From: Actinomadura viridilutea
GTDB taxonomy: Bacteria; Actinomycetota; Actinomycetes; Streptosporangiales; Streptosporangiaceae
Length of the DNA stretch: 54,505 bases
Assembly (NCBI GenBank): GCA_003001795.1
Contig: PVNI01000027.1
Span: forward strand, 1 to 54,505
Direction: 5' to 3'
Part shown: one piece after another, positions 24,161-32,508 of the stretch
Position numbering within the stretch: position 1 is the first letter of the stretch
Layout of the letters: each line of letters begins with the position of its first letter
Made by a program: the position numbers and the translations under genes
The notes under the pieces: model-generated
Database searches by the model: none
Seen by the model: only the letters and a program-made list of their open reading frames with translations
Told to the model about the DNA's origin: nothing

Positions 24161-25399
24161 TCACGGTGTCTTCACCGGGACGCGGGGTTCGGTTTTCGGG
24201 CGCCGGGCGGGATAGCGGCGCACGGTGGCGGCCGTGAAGGCGAAGTTGACCATGCCGATGACGGCGGCCGCGGCCAGGACTCCCGTCCCGCCGGTCCTGC
24301 TGAGCGCACCGCCGCCGATTATCCCGGCGAGCGCGATCCCCACGTACAGCCCGCTGGTGTTCAGTGCCACCGCCTCCGTGCCCGCTTCGCCCGCCAGTCG
24401 CAGGACGCGAGCGTTCATCGGTGGGTTGTAGGCCCATCCGGCCATCCCCCACACCGCCAGCAGCAGGCAGATCAGCCACAAAGGGGCGTGGCCGTCGGCG
24501 AGCAGACCGACCGCGGTCATCGCCACCGTCGACAGCACCACCGCGCCGAGCAGACCCAGCAGCGCCCGGTCAATGCCCCACCGGTCGGTCAGGCGCCCGC
24601 CCACGACCGTGCCGACCGCGCCGGCGACGCCGTAAACCACGATGAACGCCGACACCCAGCTGCTCCCCACGCCGGACAGGTCGTCCGTGACGGGGGCGAT
24701 GTAGATGAAGGGCATCAGGCCGCTCGAGGCGCCGACCACCGTGCTCAGCACGCACGCCAGCACCGGCGGTCGGCGCAGCGGCACCAGCCGCGCCCGCACT
24801 CCTACCACCGGCATCTCCGGCAGGCGCGGCAGGGTGGTCGCCGTCACCGCCACCGCCAGGCCGGTCAGCACGCCCACGCACACGAACGCCGACTGCCAGC
24901 CGAAGTTCTCACCCAGCCACGACCCCACCGGTACGCCGACGACCAGCGAGACCGTGAGTCCCGCGGCGACCGTGCCGATGGCGCGTCCCGTCCGCTCGGG
25001 CGGGGCGAGAGTGCCCGCCACAGCGAACGCGGCCGGGCTCACCGCCGCGGCCACCAGCGCCGCCGCCACGCGCAACGCCATCAGCAGCGGGTAGGAGGCC
25101 GCGAAGACCGTGACGACGTTGACCACTGCGAACACCGCGAGGCCGCCGACGATCAGGAGGCGGCGGGGAACGCGCGCCGTCGCCACCGCCAGGATCGGCG
25201 CCGCCGCGGCATAAGTGACCGAGAAGACCGTGACCAGCTGGCCGGCGACCGCCTCGCTGACCTCCAGATCGGAGGCGATCTCCGGGAGAATGCCGGCGAT
25301 GATGAAGTCATCGGTGCCGATCGCGAATGTCGCGAGCAGCAGCCCGAACAACCAGCCCATTCCTTGCGGGCCGCGTTCGTCCACAGTTTTGGAATTCAT
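24161..25399 (-). CDS. MFS drug or sugar efflux transporter (DHA1/AraJ-like)
   Basis: The product has 412 residues with 12 membrane spans. F-A-I-G-T-D-D-F-I-I-A-G-I-L-P near 24-38 in the first span is characteristic of the AraJ/Cml-type DHA1 group. R-V-P-R-R near 75-79 is the loop 2-3 motif A position, and a weak motif C G-x-x-x-G-P equivalent lies in span 5. The ATG at 25399 follows the palindrome TTGACGTATACGTCAA by about 57 bp. Export of an antibiotic or sugar is plausible; the substrate is unknown. Confidence 0.88.
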   Translation of the reverse strand: MNSKTVDERGPQGMGWLFGLLLATFAIGTDDFIIAGILPEIASDLEVSEAVAGQLVTVFSVTYAAAAPILAVATARVPRRLLIVGGLAVFAVVNVVTVFAASYPLLMALRVAAALVAAAVSPAAFAVAGTLAPPERTGRAIGTVAAGLTVSLVVGVPVGSWLGENFGWQSAFVCVGVLTGLAVAVTATTLPRLPEMPVVGVRARLVPLRRPPVLACVLSTVVGASSGLMPFIYIAPVTDDLSGVGSSWVSAFIVVYGVAGAVGTVVGGRLTDRWGIDRALLGLLGAVVLSTVAMTAVGLLADGHAPLWLICLLLAVWGMAGWAYNPPMNARVLRLAGEAGTEAVALNTSGLYVGIALAGIIGGGALSRTGGTGVLAAAAVIGMVNFAFTAATVRRYPARRPKTEPRVPVKTP

Positions 25400-25444
25400 C
25401 GACGCACCAGGAATCTCCTGCTTTTCGAACCGTTGTGCGCCGCC

Positions 25445-25477
25445 ACGGTAAAAGGTTGACGTATACGTCAAGGTCAA
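25445..25477 (-). promoter_or_regulatory. MerR-type promoter of the MFS gene
   Basis: A perfect 16-bp palindrome TTGACGTATACGTCAA (25456-25471) lies between a -35-like TTGACC (25472-25477 on the minus strand) and a -10-like TTTACC/TACCGT (25445-25452). The spacing is about 19-21 bp, longer than normal. Long spacers with a palindrome inside are the mark of MerR-activated promoters. Confidence 0.6.
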
Positions 25478-25989
25478 GGTCCGGCTCTGTGACCTGCCCC
25501 ACAGAGTCCCGCGATCTGTCAATCCCAGATCTCGCTGACAGGACTTCTGCTCGGGGCATTCGTGGGGCGCCTCAGAACCTCGAACAGCTGCTGCCGCGCG
25601 TGTGGTCAGACGGCCAGCCTCGCGCGCCGCTTCCGCTGTGCTTGATGCAAGCTCTGCGCGGCGGGACGCGAGGCTGATGCCGACGGGCATGGTGACCTCG
25701 TTCAGAGGTCGATTGCGCGGATGCTCGTCGGAGTCCTCCCCCAGGAGTCGCGGGCGCGATGCATCGCTGCACCGCGCCTGCGACGGCAGCGATCACCCAT
25801 GTCGGTCACGCTCGCCTCGCCGACACCCGGCGGCCCCACGGCTCGATCACGGAGAAATACCTTGGGCCGGGGAACGAACAGTTTGGTGGGACGCTGGGGT
25901 CAGCGGTCCTGGCCCTTCCAGGCGGACTTCGGCCTCGCTGCGCAGGTCGATCGGCACGCAGCACCCGTCCTCGTCGCGTCTCGCGCCCG
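25478..25989. other. Gene-poor region upstream of the MFS gene
   Basis: No convincing gene on either strand. Reading frames are short, overlap each other and lack ribosome sites. Confidence 0.5.
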
Positions 25990-26867
25990 TCATGGGCGCA
26001 CCTCCTTGGCGGCGGTCTCAGCGCTCCGGGAGTCTGGCTGTGTCGCGAGGTGCGATTGCTCGGTTCGAGTGGACGTGCGGTCGGCACGGCGGTTCTCGGT
26101 CGTCGACCGGACGCCTCCCGCCAGCAGGGCCCGGAAGAAGGAGTCCATCAGATGGCCGAGAATGCCGATCCACAAAATGACCGCCATGAGCTGGTCGATG
26201 GCGAGCTGATCGCGGGCGTTGAGGATCGCGTAGCCCAGCCCCGACTCGACGCCGAGCATCTCGCAGGGACGATGACGATCCACGCGGTTCCGAGCGCCAG
26301 GCGCAGTCCCGTCAGCAGCGGCATCCGCACCCCGGGCAGGACGATCGTGCGAAGCCGTTCGACGGGCGTGGCTCCTAGAGAGCGGGCCACCAGTAGGAAG
26401 CCCGGGTCGATCGCCTGCACCCCGGCGGCGGTGTTCAGCATGATGGGCCACACGGCGGCGACCGCGACGAGGAAGTAGACCGGGCGGTGGCCGATCCCGA
26501 ACAGCGCGATCGCGACCGGCGCCCCTGACAGGGGCGAGATCATCCGCAGGAAGTGGAACAGCGGCCGGGTGGCCCGCTCGACGGCGGGCACCAGCCCGAC
26601 CAGCAGTCCGAGCGGCACACCGCACGCCGCCGCGATCGCCAGACCGAGGAACAGCCGCCACAGGCTGGCGGCGGTGTCGGGCAGCAGCCGACCGTGCACG
26701 GCCGCGTCGAACAGCGCGGGCACCGCCCGCTGCGGCGCGAACCCCGACAGCACGACGTGGCCGGACGCGAGCACGGAGGTCAGCAGCCACCACAGCGCGA
26801 CCGGCACCAGGATCGGCACCAGCACCGGGAGCACCCGGCGCGCAGACCGCACGGTTCCGGTGGTCAC
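25990..26867 (-). pseudogene. SsuC/TauC-type ABC permease, frameshifted
   Basis: From a GTG at 26867 the frame encodes a typical nitrate/sulfonate/taurine permease with six spans, including the L-G-A-T-P-V-E-R-L cytoplasmic loop and A-W-I-V-I-V-P-A. Near 26260 one G is missing from the expected GCGGAG, and the protein goes on in the next frame as E-M-L-G-V-E-S-G-L-G-Y-A-I-L-N-A-R-D, the expected sequence, to a stop at 25990. The two halves together give about 290 residues. No ATPase or binding protein gene is near, which supports true decay over an assembly error. Confidence 0.75.
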
Positions 26868-26910
26868 GGGACGTTCACCTCTTCGACTCGGGTAGTGGTT
26901 CGGCCTGCCC

Positions 26911-27120
26911 GTCGGCAAGGCAGGACGCACCCACCACTTCCGCGTGCTCCGCGAGGCAGGCCTGATCACGGTCGAGCAGTACGGAAACCGCACCGCCGTC
27001 AGCCTGCGCCGCGACGACATCGAGGCCCGCTTCCCCGGCCTGCTGTCCGCCATCCGCGCAGGCACGGCGTCACGCAACACTCCCGACAGCCCCGGACACA
27101 CAGAAGCCGACGGTCTCTGA
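26911..27120 (+). pseudogene. C-terminal fragment of an ArsR-family regulator
   Basis: The plus-strand frame to the TGA at 27118-27120 reads T-H-H-F-R-V-L-R-E-A-G-L-I near its start and G-N-R-T-A-V-S-L-R-R-D-D-I-E-A-R-F-P-G-L-L after it. This is the recognition helix, wing and C-terminus of ArsR-type repressors. The N-terminal half is absent and no start codon fits. It is divergent from the broken ABC permease. Confidence 0.65.
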
Positions 27121-27546
27121 GCCAACGCCCACACGCCGTCACCGTTTTCAGACTCAGCCGATGCGGCCTGACCAAGTAACGACCAGGACGCTGCTCAAGC
27201 GATCGGGACGGTCCAACTGCCACAGCCTGATCGGACGATTGATGCGCCACTACCACTGGTGTGACGCCCACGGGTGGACGTGCACCTCAGGGCAGGCAAG
27301 GGGCGCCTCCCAGGCAGCGAGCCTCGCGCCGCCCCCGAGGCCTTCGCTTGCCAAGCGCCTCTCCTCCTGGAAGCACTGTTACCCGGTCGAAAGCGTGGCC
27401 ATTTGCGATGCGTGCCGACACTGATCCCGGCGCTTGGCGCTTGAAGCCCTGCTGACCGCGCACATCAGGGGTGAGCCGAGACAATTCCACCACCGTCAAC
27501 GGGACGCCGCTGCCGGCTCCGCGAAGGCCCGTCCAAAAGGTCACCC
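27121..27546. other. Gene-poor region
   Basis: An 87-codon frame at 27161-27424 on the plus strand has odd composition and no ribosome site. I see nothing else in this stretch. Confidence 0.5.
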
Positions 27547-28101
27547 TCAACCTGACTGCGCGCTCCTGCCTTCCCAGAGCATCTCCGTCAGCTCGAGCCG
27601 CTCGGCCCAACGCGCCATCATGTACAGCCGGGTGTGCGTCCGCTGCTCCTCGCGCACCAACGTGAACCCCTGGGACAAGTTGTAGCGGGCCACTTCGGGG
27701 GCGTGGCAGTGCCGTCGCACCCACGGCACCTCGAGCCGGGCGGCCCGGTCGACCGCCCACAGCGCCATCACCGTCCCCGGTCTCCGCTCGCGCAGGGCCG
27801 GGTGGGTGATGGACCCCGACAGATACAGCGCGGGCTCGGCCAGCTCCTCCGCCGTCCATCCCCACGGCGGCCCCTGGTCCTGCACCACCATCTGGCCGAC
27901 GACGCCATGCTCGTCGCTCTCGAGCACCCACACGTCCCCGCAGGGGTTGTCGCACTGGGCGACCAACTCATCAACCGCCCCCCGCCAGCTCGGCAGTCCA
28001 CGCTGCTCCATCCAGGCGCACCGGGCCTCGATCATTTGGGCGACCTGGCGCCGGTCGGCGCTGGTCGCAAGACGCATCCGCACTCGCCCATCCTGCGGCA
28101 C
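27547..28101 (-). CDS. GNAT-family N-acetyltransferase
   Basis: The product has 176-184 residues depending on the start (GTG at 28101 or ATG at 28077; neither has a strong ribosome site). The N-terminal part M-R-L-A-T-S-A-D-R-R-Q-V-A-Q-M-I is the usual first strand and helix of GNAT proteins. The W-V-L-E-S-D-E-H-G-V-V-G-Q-M region forms strands 2-4, and R-x-R-R-P-G-T-V-M-A-L is at the acetyl-CoA loop. The C-terminal Y-N-L-S-Q-G-F-T-L-V-R-E fits motif B. The substrate is unknown. It lies between degenerate DNA and the CRISPR array. Confidence 0.8.
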   Translation of the reverse strand: MPQDGRVRMRLATSADRRQVAQMIEARCAWMEQRGLPSWRGAVDELVAQCDNPCGDVWVLESDEHGVVGQMVVQDQGPPWGWTAEELAEPALYLSGSITHPALRERRPGTVMALWAVDRAARLEVPWVRRHCHAPEVARYNLSQGFTLVREEQRTHTRLYMMARWAERLELTEMLWEGRSAQSG

Positions 28102-28159
28102 CGAAGACTCGCCTGCCGATCCTTCACGCCGAAACGGCCGTCACGCACCTCAACTTGCC

Positions 28160-28187
28160 AAACCATCCCCGCGTGCGCGGGGCCGAC
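28160..28187 (-). repeat. Lone CRISPR-type repeat in reverse orientation
   Basis: The sequence ACCATCCCCGCGTGCGCGGG followed by GCCGAC is the reverse complement of the repeat of the array at 28535-29110, with only two or three changes at the outer end. It stands alone, about 350 bp from the first array repeat and pointing the other way. Confidence 0.8.
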
Positions 28188-28534
28188 GAGTGAAGCGGAG
28201 TTCGGGATCTCCCGTGATGGGACAGGATGTCGTTGCCTGCCGGACAGGAGCCATGGCAGGCGGCGCATAGGTGCAGCGGCCAGCTGATGACGCACACACT
28301 GTGGCCGTAGTGCTCGGGCCGGAAAGGCGACAGGACAGCTGGACTGGAGTGGCGAGGGGCCACAACTTAGCCTCCAAACGGCGCGGGGGCCACGACTTCG
28401 GGTCCCGCTGTTGGCGTCACTCGTCGCTTCACGACCGTCTCGTTCAGTGGATCGCCCGTCGGCCCAGCGGGGAGCCGTCGGTGCAAGCTAATGAAAACCT
28501 GGCTTCGCCGTCATAGACTCGCAGGTCAGCAAGT
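28188..28534 (+). promoter_or_regulatory. Presumed CRISPR leader region
   Basis: No gene is visible. The last 60 bases before the first repeat are less GC-rich (GCTAATGAAAACC near 28487-28500), as leaders often are. The repeat polarity and the degenerate last repeat both put the leader on this side. No precise promoter can be named. Confidence 0.5.
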
Positions 28535-29110
28535 GTCGGCCCCGCGCACGCGGGGATGGTCCGACTCCTCATCATCTCCGCGCGCGCGTGCGCGCGTCGG
28601 CCCCGCGCACGCGGGGATGGTCCTCATCTCGGGCAGCATGTCACGCAGCAGAGTTGGTCGGCCCCGCGCACGCGGGGATGGTCCCCCCTAGATGTGACGC
28701 CAGGTGGTCCCACGGGGTCGGCCCCGCGCACGCGGGGATGGTCCATCCGGATCCGCCGCGAAGGTTGTCGTTGACGCGTCGGCCCCGCGCACGCGGGGAT
28801 GGTCCTCAGGTCGTTGGGCAGGTGGCCGGTGACCGCCAGTCGGCCCCGCGCACGCGGGGATGGTCCGCTCGCACCGACCACGGTCGAGACGGTGTTCGCG
28901 TCGGCCCCGCGCACGCGGGGATGGTCCCGTCCGGACAACACCAGTCGTGCCGGTGAGCACGTCGGCCCCGCGCACGCGGGGATGGTCCCGGCACATCCAG
29001 CCCCTGCACGAACACGCCTTGGTCGGCCCCGCGCACGCGGGGATGGTCCAGCCCAACAGGAAGGAAGCCACGGCGATCCCCGGTCGGCCCCGCGCACGCG
29101 GGGATAGTCC
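28535..29110 (+). CRISPR. Type I-E-like CRISPR array, 10 repeats and 9 spacers, no cas genes nearby
   Basis: Repeats are 28 bp. They begin GTCGG, contain the stem CCCCGCGCACGCGGGG and end ATGGTCC, at 28535, 28596, 28657, 28717, 28778, 28839, 28900, 28961, 29022 and 29083. Spacers are 33 nt, except the third (32 nt). The stem and length fit the type I-E repeat family of actinobacteria. The tenth repeat has ATAGTCC in place of ATGGTCC, marking the trailer end, so transcription is rightward. No cas gene occurs within the 54.5 kb, so the array depends on genes elsewhere or is an orphan. Confidence 0.97.
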
Positions 29111-29240
29111 TCATCATGGGTCGCACACCTACGACGCAGCGGTTGGCGCATCTGGCATTGAAGGAGCACCGAAGGAGCTATGGGACCGCCGGGCACGCAC
29201 GATGTAAATGATCACGCAGGTACAACGCACGAACAGCAGA

Positions 29241-29272
29241 AGACCCGCCCCTCACGGCCGAGGAGCGGGTCT
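29241..29272 (-). terminator. Terminator of the tRNA-Val(CAC) gene
   Basis: Arms AGACCCGC (29241-29248) and GCGGGTCT (29265-29272), plus an inner CCTC/GAGG pairing, form a hairpin just after the 3' end of the leftward tRNA. It is followed on the minus strand by TCTGCTGTTC. Confidence 0.75.
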
Positions 29273-29282
29273 CTGACCTGCG

Positions 29283-29354
29283 TGGGCGATACTGGGTTCG
29301 AACCAGTGACCTCTTCGGTGTGAACGAAGCGCTCTCCCACTGAGCTAATCGCCC
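29283..29354 (-). tRNA. tRNA-Val (anticodon CAC)
   Basis: A complete cloverleaf is present on the minus strand: acceptor GGGCGAT/ATCGCCC, D-arm GCTC..GAGC, anticodon stem CTTCG/CGAAG with loop TTCACAC (anticodon CAC), and T-arm ACTGG-TTCGAAC-CCAGT. Length is 72 nt and the CCA end is not encoded. Confidence 0.95.
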
Positions 29355-29818
29355 CTGCCGGTCCGCCTTGCGGCGTTCCCGACGACCAGAAGAGTAGCGC
29401 ATGTTGGGGGTTGTTCGCGCATCGGAGGGGAGATCCGCCGGAACGGCGGGCGGCGCCGGCCGTCGGCATGCCTCGTCGCAGTCTTCCTCGGCGGCGTGAT
29501 CTGGCAGGTCATGGGCGCGTTCGGCGACGGTGGCCGGGGACCGGAAGCGAGAGGGTGTGCTGGCTCACGCTATCCCGGGCGTGCGGGGACGGCGGAAGGA
29601 AGCGGCCTGAGCGTGGTCTGATGCGGTCCACGCCCAACGGGGCTGGGAAAGGCGGCGAGGGCACACGCGGACGCTGGGGATCCGTCGGGGTTCGGTTGGG
29701 ATCGGCGTCCGAGGGGGGCGCGCTCTTCGGTGGGCTCGTCCGGTCTCAGAACAGGCTGAGGTGCTGCGGGGCCGGGCGGTGGGAAGGTGGCTGAAGGGGG
29801 TCGGGTGAACGTTGGGGG
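29355..29818. other. Gene-poor region
   Basis: No supported gene lies between the tRNA-Val gene and the PGPGW protein gene. A 127-codon plus-strand frame (29411-29794) looks like non-coding sequence. Confidence 0.5.
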
Positions 29819-30265
29819 CTACTGCCAGGGGGTGAGGTCGGTGATGTTCCAGGGGAGCGCGAAGCCGTAGATGATCAAGTAGGCGGTCACGGCGGCGCCG
29901 GCGAGGATGCCGGCGAGGACCGCCATGATGGCGTTGCGACGTTTGGTGCGGGGGTCGAGGGCCTTCTCCTTGGCGCGCTCGGCCGCCTGGCGGGCGCGGT
30001 GGAGGGCGCGCTGGGCCCAGGCGAACTCGGTGGCGAGGATGGCGAGGCCGACGACGATGCCCACGATCCCGGGGCCGGGCGTCACCATCATCACCAGGCC
30101 GCCGAGCAGAACGGTCACGCCCACCGTGAAGACGCCGATCTGCCAGGTGGTGTTGAGCAGCCGGTTGCGGCGGATGAACGCCCGGAACCGCACGAAGCCT
30201 CCCGGCTTCTCCTCGGCCCCCTCGACGGCCGACGATGAGAGTTCCTTTTCTTGTTTAATTGCCAT
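29819..30265 (-). CDS. PGPGW-motif membrane protein (TIGR02611-like)
   Basis: The product has 148 residues. A charged N-terminus (1-38) is followed by two membrane spans (about 42-60 and 62-82) that carry T-P-G-P-G at about 62-66, then A-T-E-F-A-W-A-Q-R-A-L-H-R-A-R. A third span lies at about 113-133. This arrangement is the actinobacterial PGPGW family; its function is not known. It is transcribed away from the ssgB gene, with a 317-bp shared upstream region. Confidence 0.88.
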   Translation of the reverse strand: MAIKQEKELSSSAVEGAEEKPGGFVRFRAFIRRNRLLNTTWQIGVFTVGVTVLLGGLVMMVTPGPGIVGIVVGLAILATEFAWAQRALHRARQAAERAKEKALDPRTKRRNAIMAVLAGILAGAAVTAYLIIYGFALPWNITDLTPWQ

Positions 30266-30582
30266 CTTATTACCCTAGGCCACAAAGGCGGTCGACTCGG
30301 ACCACTCGTCCCAATTCGGCAATCGTCAGCGGCCCGCCCATCCTCGCATATCCCCTCCGCACCGCCCGGCGCCCCGCGCCCGGCCGCCCCTATGATCCGC
30401 TTTTGCCCAGGTCAGAGGCTACTTCACGGACAGTGAGATGGATCACACGCGGTGACCGGAACGGAATGTTCCCCCGCGTTCACTCAGTTACGGGTCATAG
30501 ATCGCGGGGACACCCGGGGGTGGAGTGAAGTCCCACCGGGAACGCCCGCGCGTCAGCGGGACCGACGTCCGAAGGAATGGCC
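30266..30582. other. Divergent promoter region of the PGPGW and ssgB genes
   Basis: This region must hold promoters for both genes. An imperfect hairpin around 30510-30540 (CCCGG...CCGGG) lies before ssgB. I cannot assign -35/-10 elements with confidence. Confidence 0.4.
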
Positions 30583-31005
30583 ATGAACAGCAGCACCACC
30601 GTCTCGACCGAGCTGGGCCTCCGACTCGTCGTCCCCGACCGCACGACCGTGCCCCTGCTGGCCGGGCTGGAGTACGCGGCCGACGACCCGTACGCCATCC
30701 GCATGGCCTTCCACGTCGGCGACGGCGAACCGGTGGAATGGATTTTCGCTCGGGAGCTGCTGACGGTGGGCATCGTGCGACGGGCGGGCGACGGCGACGT
30801 GCAGGTGTGGCCGGCCGGACCCGACGATGACGAGGGCACGCTCAACCTGGCGTTGTCCTCGCCCTTCGGCAACGCGCGCTTCCTGGTGCCCCTGTCCCCC
30901 TTGGCCGACTTCCTCCACCGCACCTACAAGGTCGTCCCGGCGGGGCGGGAGTCGGAGTTCATCGACATCGACGCCGAGCTGGACGACCTGCTGTGGTCGT
31001 CGTGA
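30583..31005 (+). CDS. ssgB: SsgB-like sporulation/cell-division regulator
   Basis: The product has about 140 residues from the ATG at 30583, six bases after GAAGGA (an in-frame ATG at 30577 is too close to that site). The SsgA-like fold is recognisable: E-L-G-L-R-L-V-V-P near 10-18, L-E-Y-A-A-D-D-P-Y-A-I-R near 29-40, E-W-I-F-A-R-E-L-L near 52-60, V-W-P near 75-77 and L-S-S-P near 91-94. SsgB localises at future septa and recruits FtsZ in sporulating aerial hyphae. This gene is therefore evidence for a sporulating actinomycete. Which paralogue it is rests on overall likeness only. Confidence 0.85.
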   Translation: MNSSTTVSTELGLRLVVPDRTTVPLLAGLEYAADDPYAIRMAFHVGDGEPVEWIFARELLTVGIVRRAGDGDVQVWPAGPDDDEGTLNLALSSPFGNARFLVPLSPLADFLHRTYKVVPAGRESEFIDIDAELDDLLWSS

Positions 31006-31009
31006 GCGG

Positions 31010-32413
31010 TCACCCGCTGAGCCGGGCGATGTGCCGCATCTTGTTCATGGCGTCCAGCGCCGCCACCTTGTAGGACTCCGCCAGCGTCGGATAGTTGAAG
31101 ACCGCGTTGACCAGGTAGTCCACGGTCCCCCCGCAGCCCATGACGGTCTGCCCGATGTGCACCAGCTCGGTGGCCCCGGTCCCGAACACGTGCACGCCGA
31201 GCAGCGAGCGGTCCTCGGGCGACACCAGCAGCTTGAGCATCCCGTACGAGTCGCCGATGATCTGGCCGCGGGCCAGCTCCCGGTAGCGGGCCACCCCCAC
31301 CTCGAACGGCACCTTGGCCTCGGTGAGCTCGTCCTCGGTACGGCCGACGAAGCTGATCTCCGGGACGGTGTAGATCCCGATCGGCTGCAGCTCGTGCAGC
31401 TCCGCCACCGGTTCGCCGCAGGCGTGGTGCGCCGCCAGCCGCCCCTGCTCCATGGACGTGGCGGCCAGCGAGGGGAATCCGATCACGTCGCCGACGGCGT
31501 AGATGTGCGGGACCTCGGTGCGGTAGTCGCCGTCCACCGTGATGCGGCCGCGCGCGTCGGCGGTCAGCCCTGCGGCCTCGAGGTTCAGGTCGTCGGTCAT
31601 GCCGTGCCGCCCGGCCGAGTACATGACGGTGTCGGCGGGGATGCGCTTGCCGCTCTCCAGCACGGTGATCGCGCCGTCCGGGCGGCGTTCCACCGAGGCG
31701 ACGGTCTCGCGGAACCGGAAGGTCACGGCCAGGTCCCGCAGGTGGTACTTGAGCGCCTCGACGATCTCCAGGTCGCAGAACTCCAGCATCCGCTCGCGCC
31801 GTTCCACCACGGTGACCTTGGTGCCGAGCGCGGCGAACATGGACGCGTACTCGATGCCGATCACCCCGGCGCCGACGACGACCATCGTCTCGGGGATGCG
31901 CTCCAGGCGCAGGATGCCGTCGGAGTCGATCACGGTCCGGTCGTCGAACTCGACGCTGTCGGGCCGGGCCGGACGGGTCCCGGTGGCGATGACGATCTTG
32001 TCGGCGGTGACCTTGAGCTCGCGGCCGTCCCCGTCGCTCACGCCGATGGTGTGCGGGTCGAGGAACCGGCCGGTGCCGGACAGGACGGTGACGTGGTTGC
32101 GCGCCAGCTGGCTGCGGATCACGTCGACCTCCCGGCCGATCACGTGCCGGGTCCGCATGCCCAGGTCGGCGACGGTGATGTCCTCTTTGACCCGGTAGCT
32201 CTGCCCGTACAGCTCGCGCTGATTGAGCCCGGTGAGGTACAGGACGGCCTCGCGGAGGGTCTTCGACGGGATCGTCCCGGTGTTGATGCACACGCCGCCG
32301 AGCATGGAGCGCCGGTCGACGATCGCCACCCGCCGTCCCAGCTTGGCGGCGGCGATCGCGGCGCGCTGTCCTCCGGGTCCCGAGCCGAGCACCAGCAGAT
32401 CGAAGTCGCTCAC
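31010..32413 (-). CDS. sthA: Soluble pyridine nucleotide transhydrogenase
   Basis: The product has 467 residues from the GTG at 32413, almost exactly the length of E. coli SthA. The FAD motif G-S-G-P-G-G is near 10-15. The redox-site region reads G-G-V-C-I-N-T-G-T-I-P-S-K, with a single Cys instead of the paired Cys of lipoamide dehydrogenases, as expected of transhydrogenases. A second Rossmann motif G-A-G-V-I-G is near 181-186 and the dimer domain is at 345-467. It equilibrates NADPH and NADH in the cytoplasm. It converges with ssgB with only 4 bp between them. Confidence 0.9.
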   Translation of the reverse strand: MSDFDLLVLGSGPGGQRAAIAAAKLGRRVAIVDRRSMLGGVCINTGTIPSKTLREAVLYLTGLNQRELYGQSYRVKEDITVADLGMRTRHVIGREVDVIRSQLARNHVTVLSGTGRFLDPHTIGVSDGDGRELKVTADKIVIATGTRPARPDSVEFDDRTVIDSDGILRLERIPETMVVVGAGVIGIEYASMFAALGTKVTVVERRERMLEFCDLEIVEALKYHLRDLAVTFRFRETVASVERRPDGAITVLESGKRIPADTVMYSAGRHGMTDDLNLEAAGLTADARGRITVDGDYRTEVPHIYAVGDVIGFPSLAATSMEQGRLAAHHACGEPVAELHELQPIGIYTVPEISFVGRTEDELTEAKVPFEVGVARYRELARGQIIGDSYGMLKLLVSPEDRSLLGVHVFGTGATELVHIGQTVMGCGGTVDYLVNAVFNYPTLAESYKVAALDAMNKMRHIARLSG

Positions 32414-32508
32414 GCCCCATAGTGTGACGGGATTCGCGGTACGCCCATAAGCCCCTGAGCGGAACATTTCAGATCGTCAACGCGACGCCGCCGGGGCGCT
32501 CGGACGCG

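Noticed and set aside
28588..29196. Arg/Gly-rich reading frames with repeated P-R-T-R-G-W or R-A-R-G-D-G units on both strands
   Set aside because: They are translations of the CRISPR repeats, not genes.
29178..29469. Minus-strand frames with A-Q-W-E-S-A-S-F-T and similar
   Set aside because: They are artefacts of translating the tRNA-Val gene.
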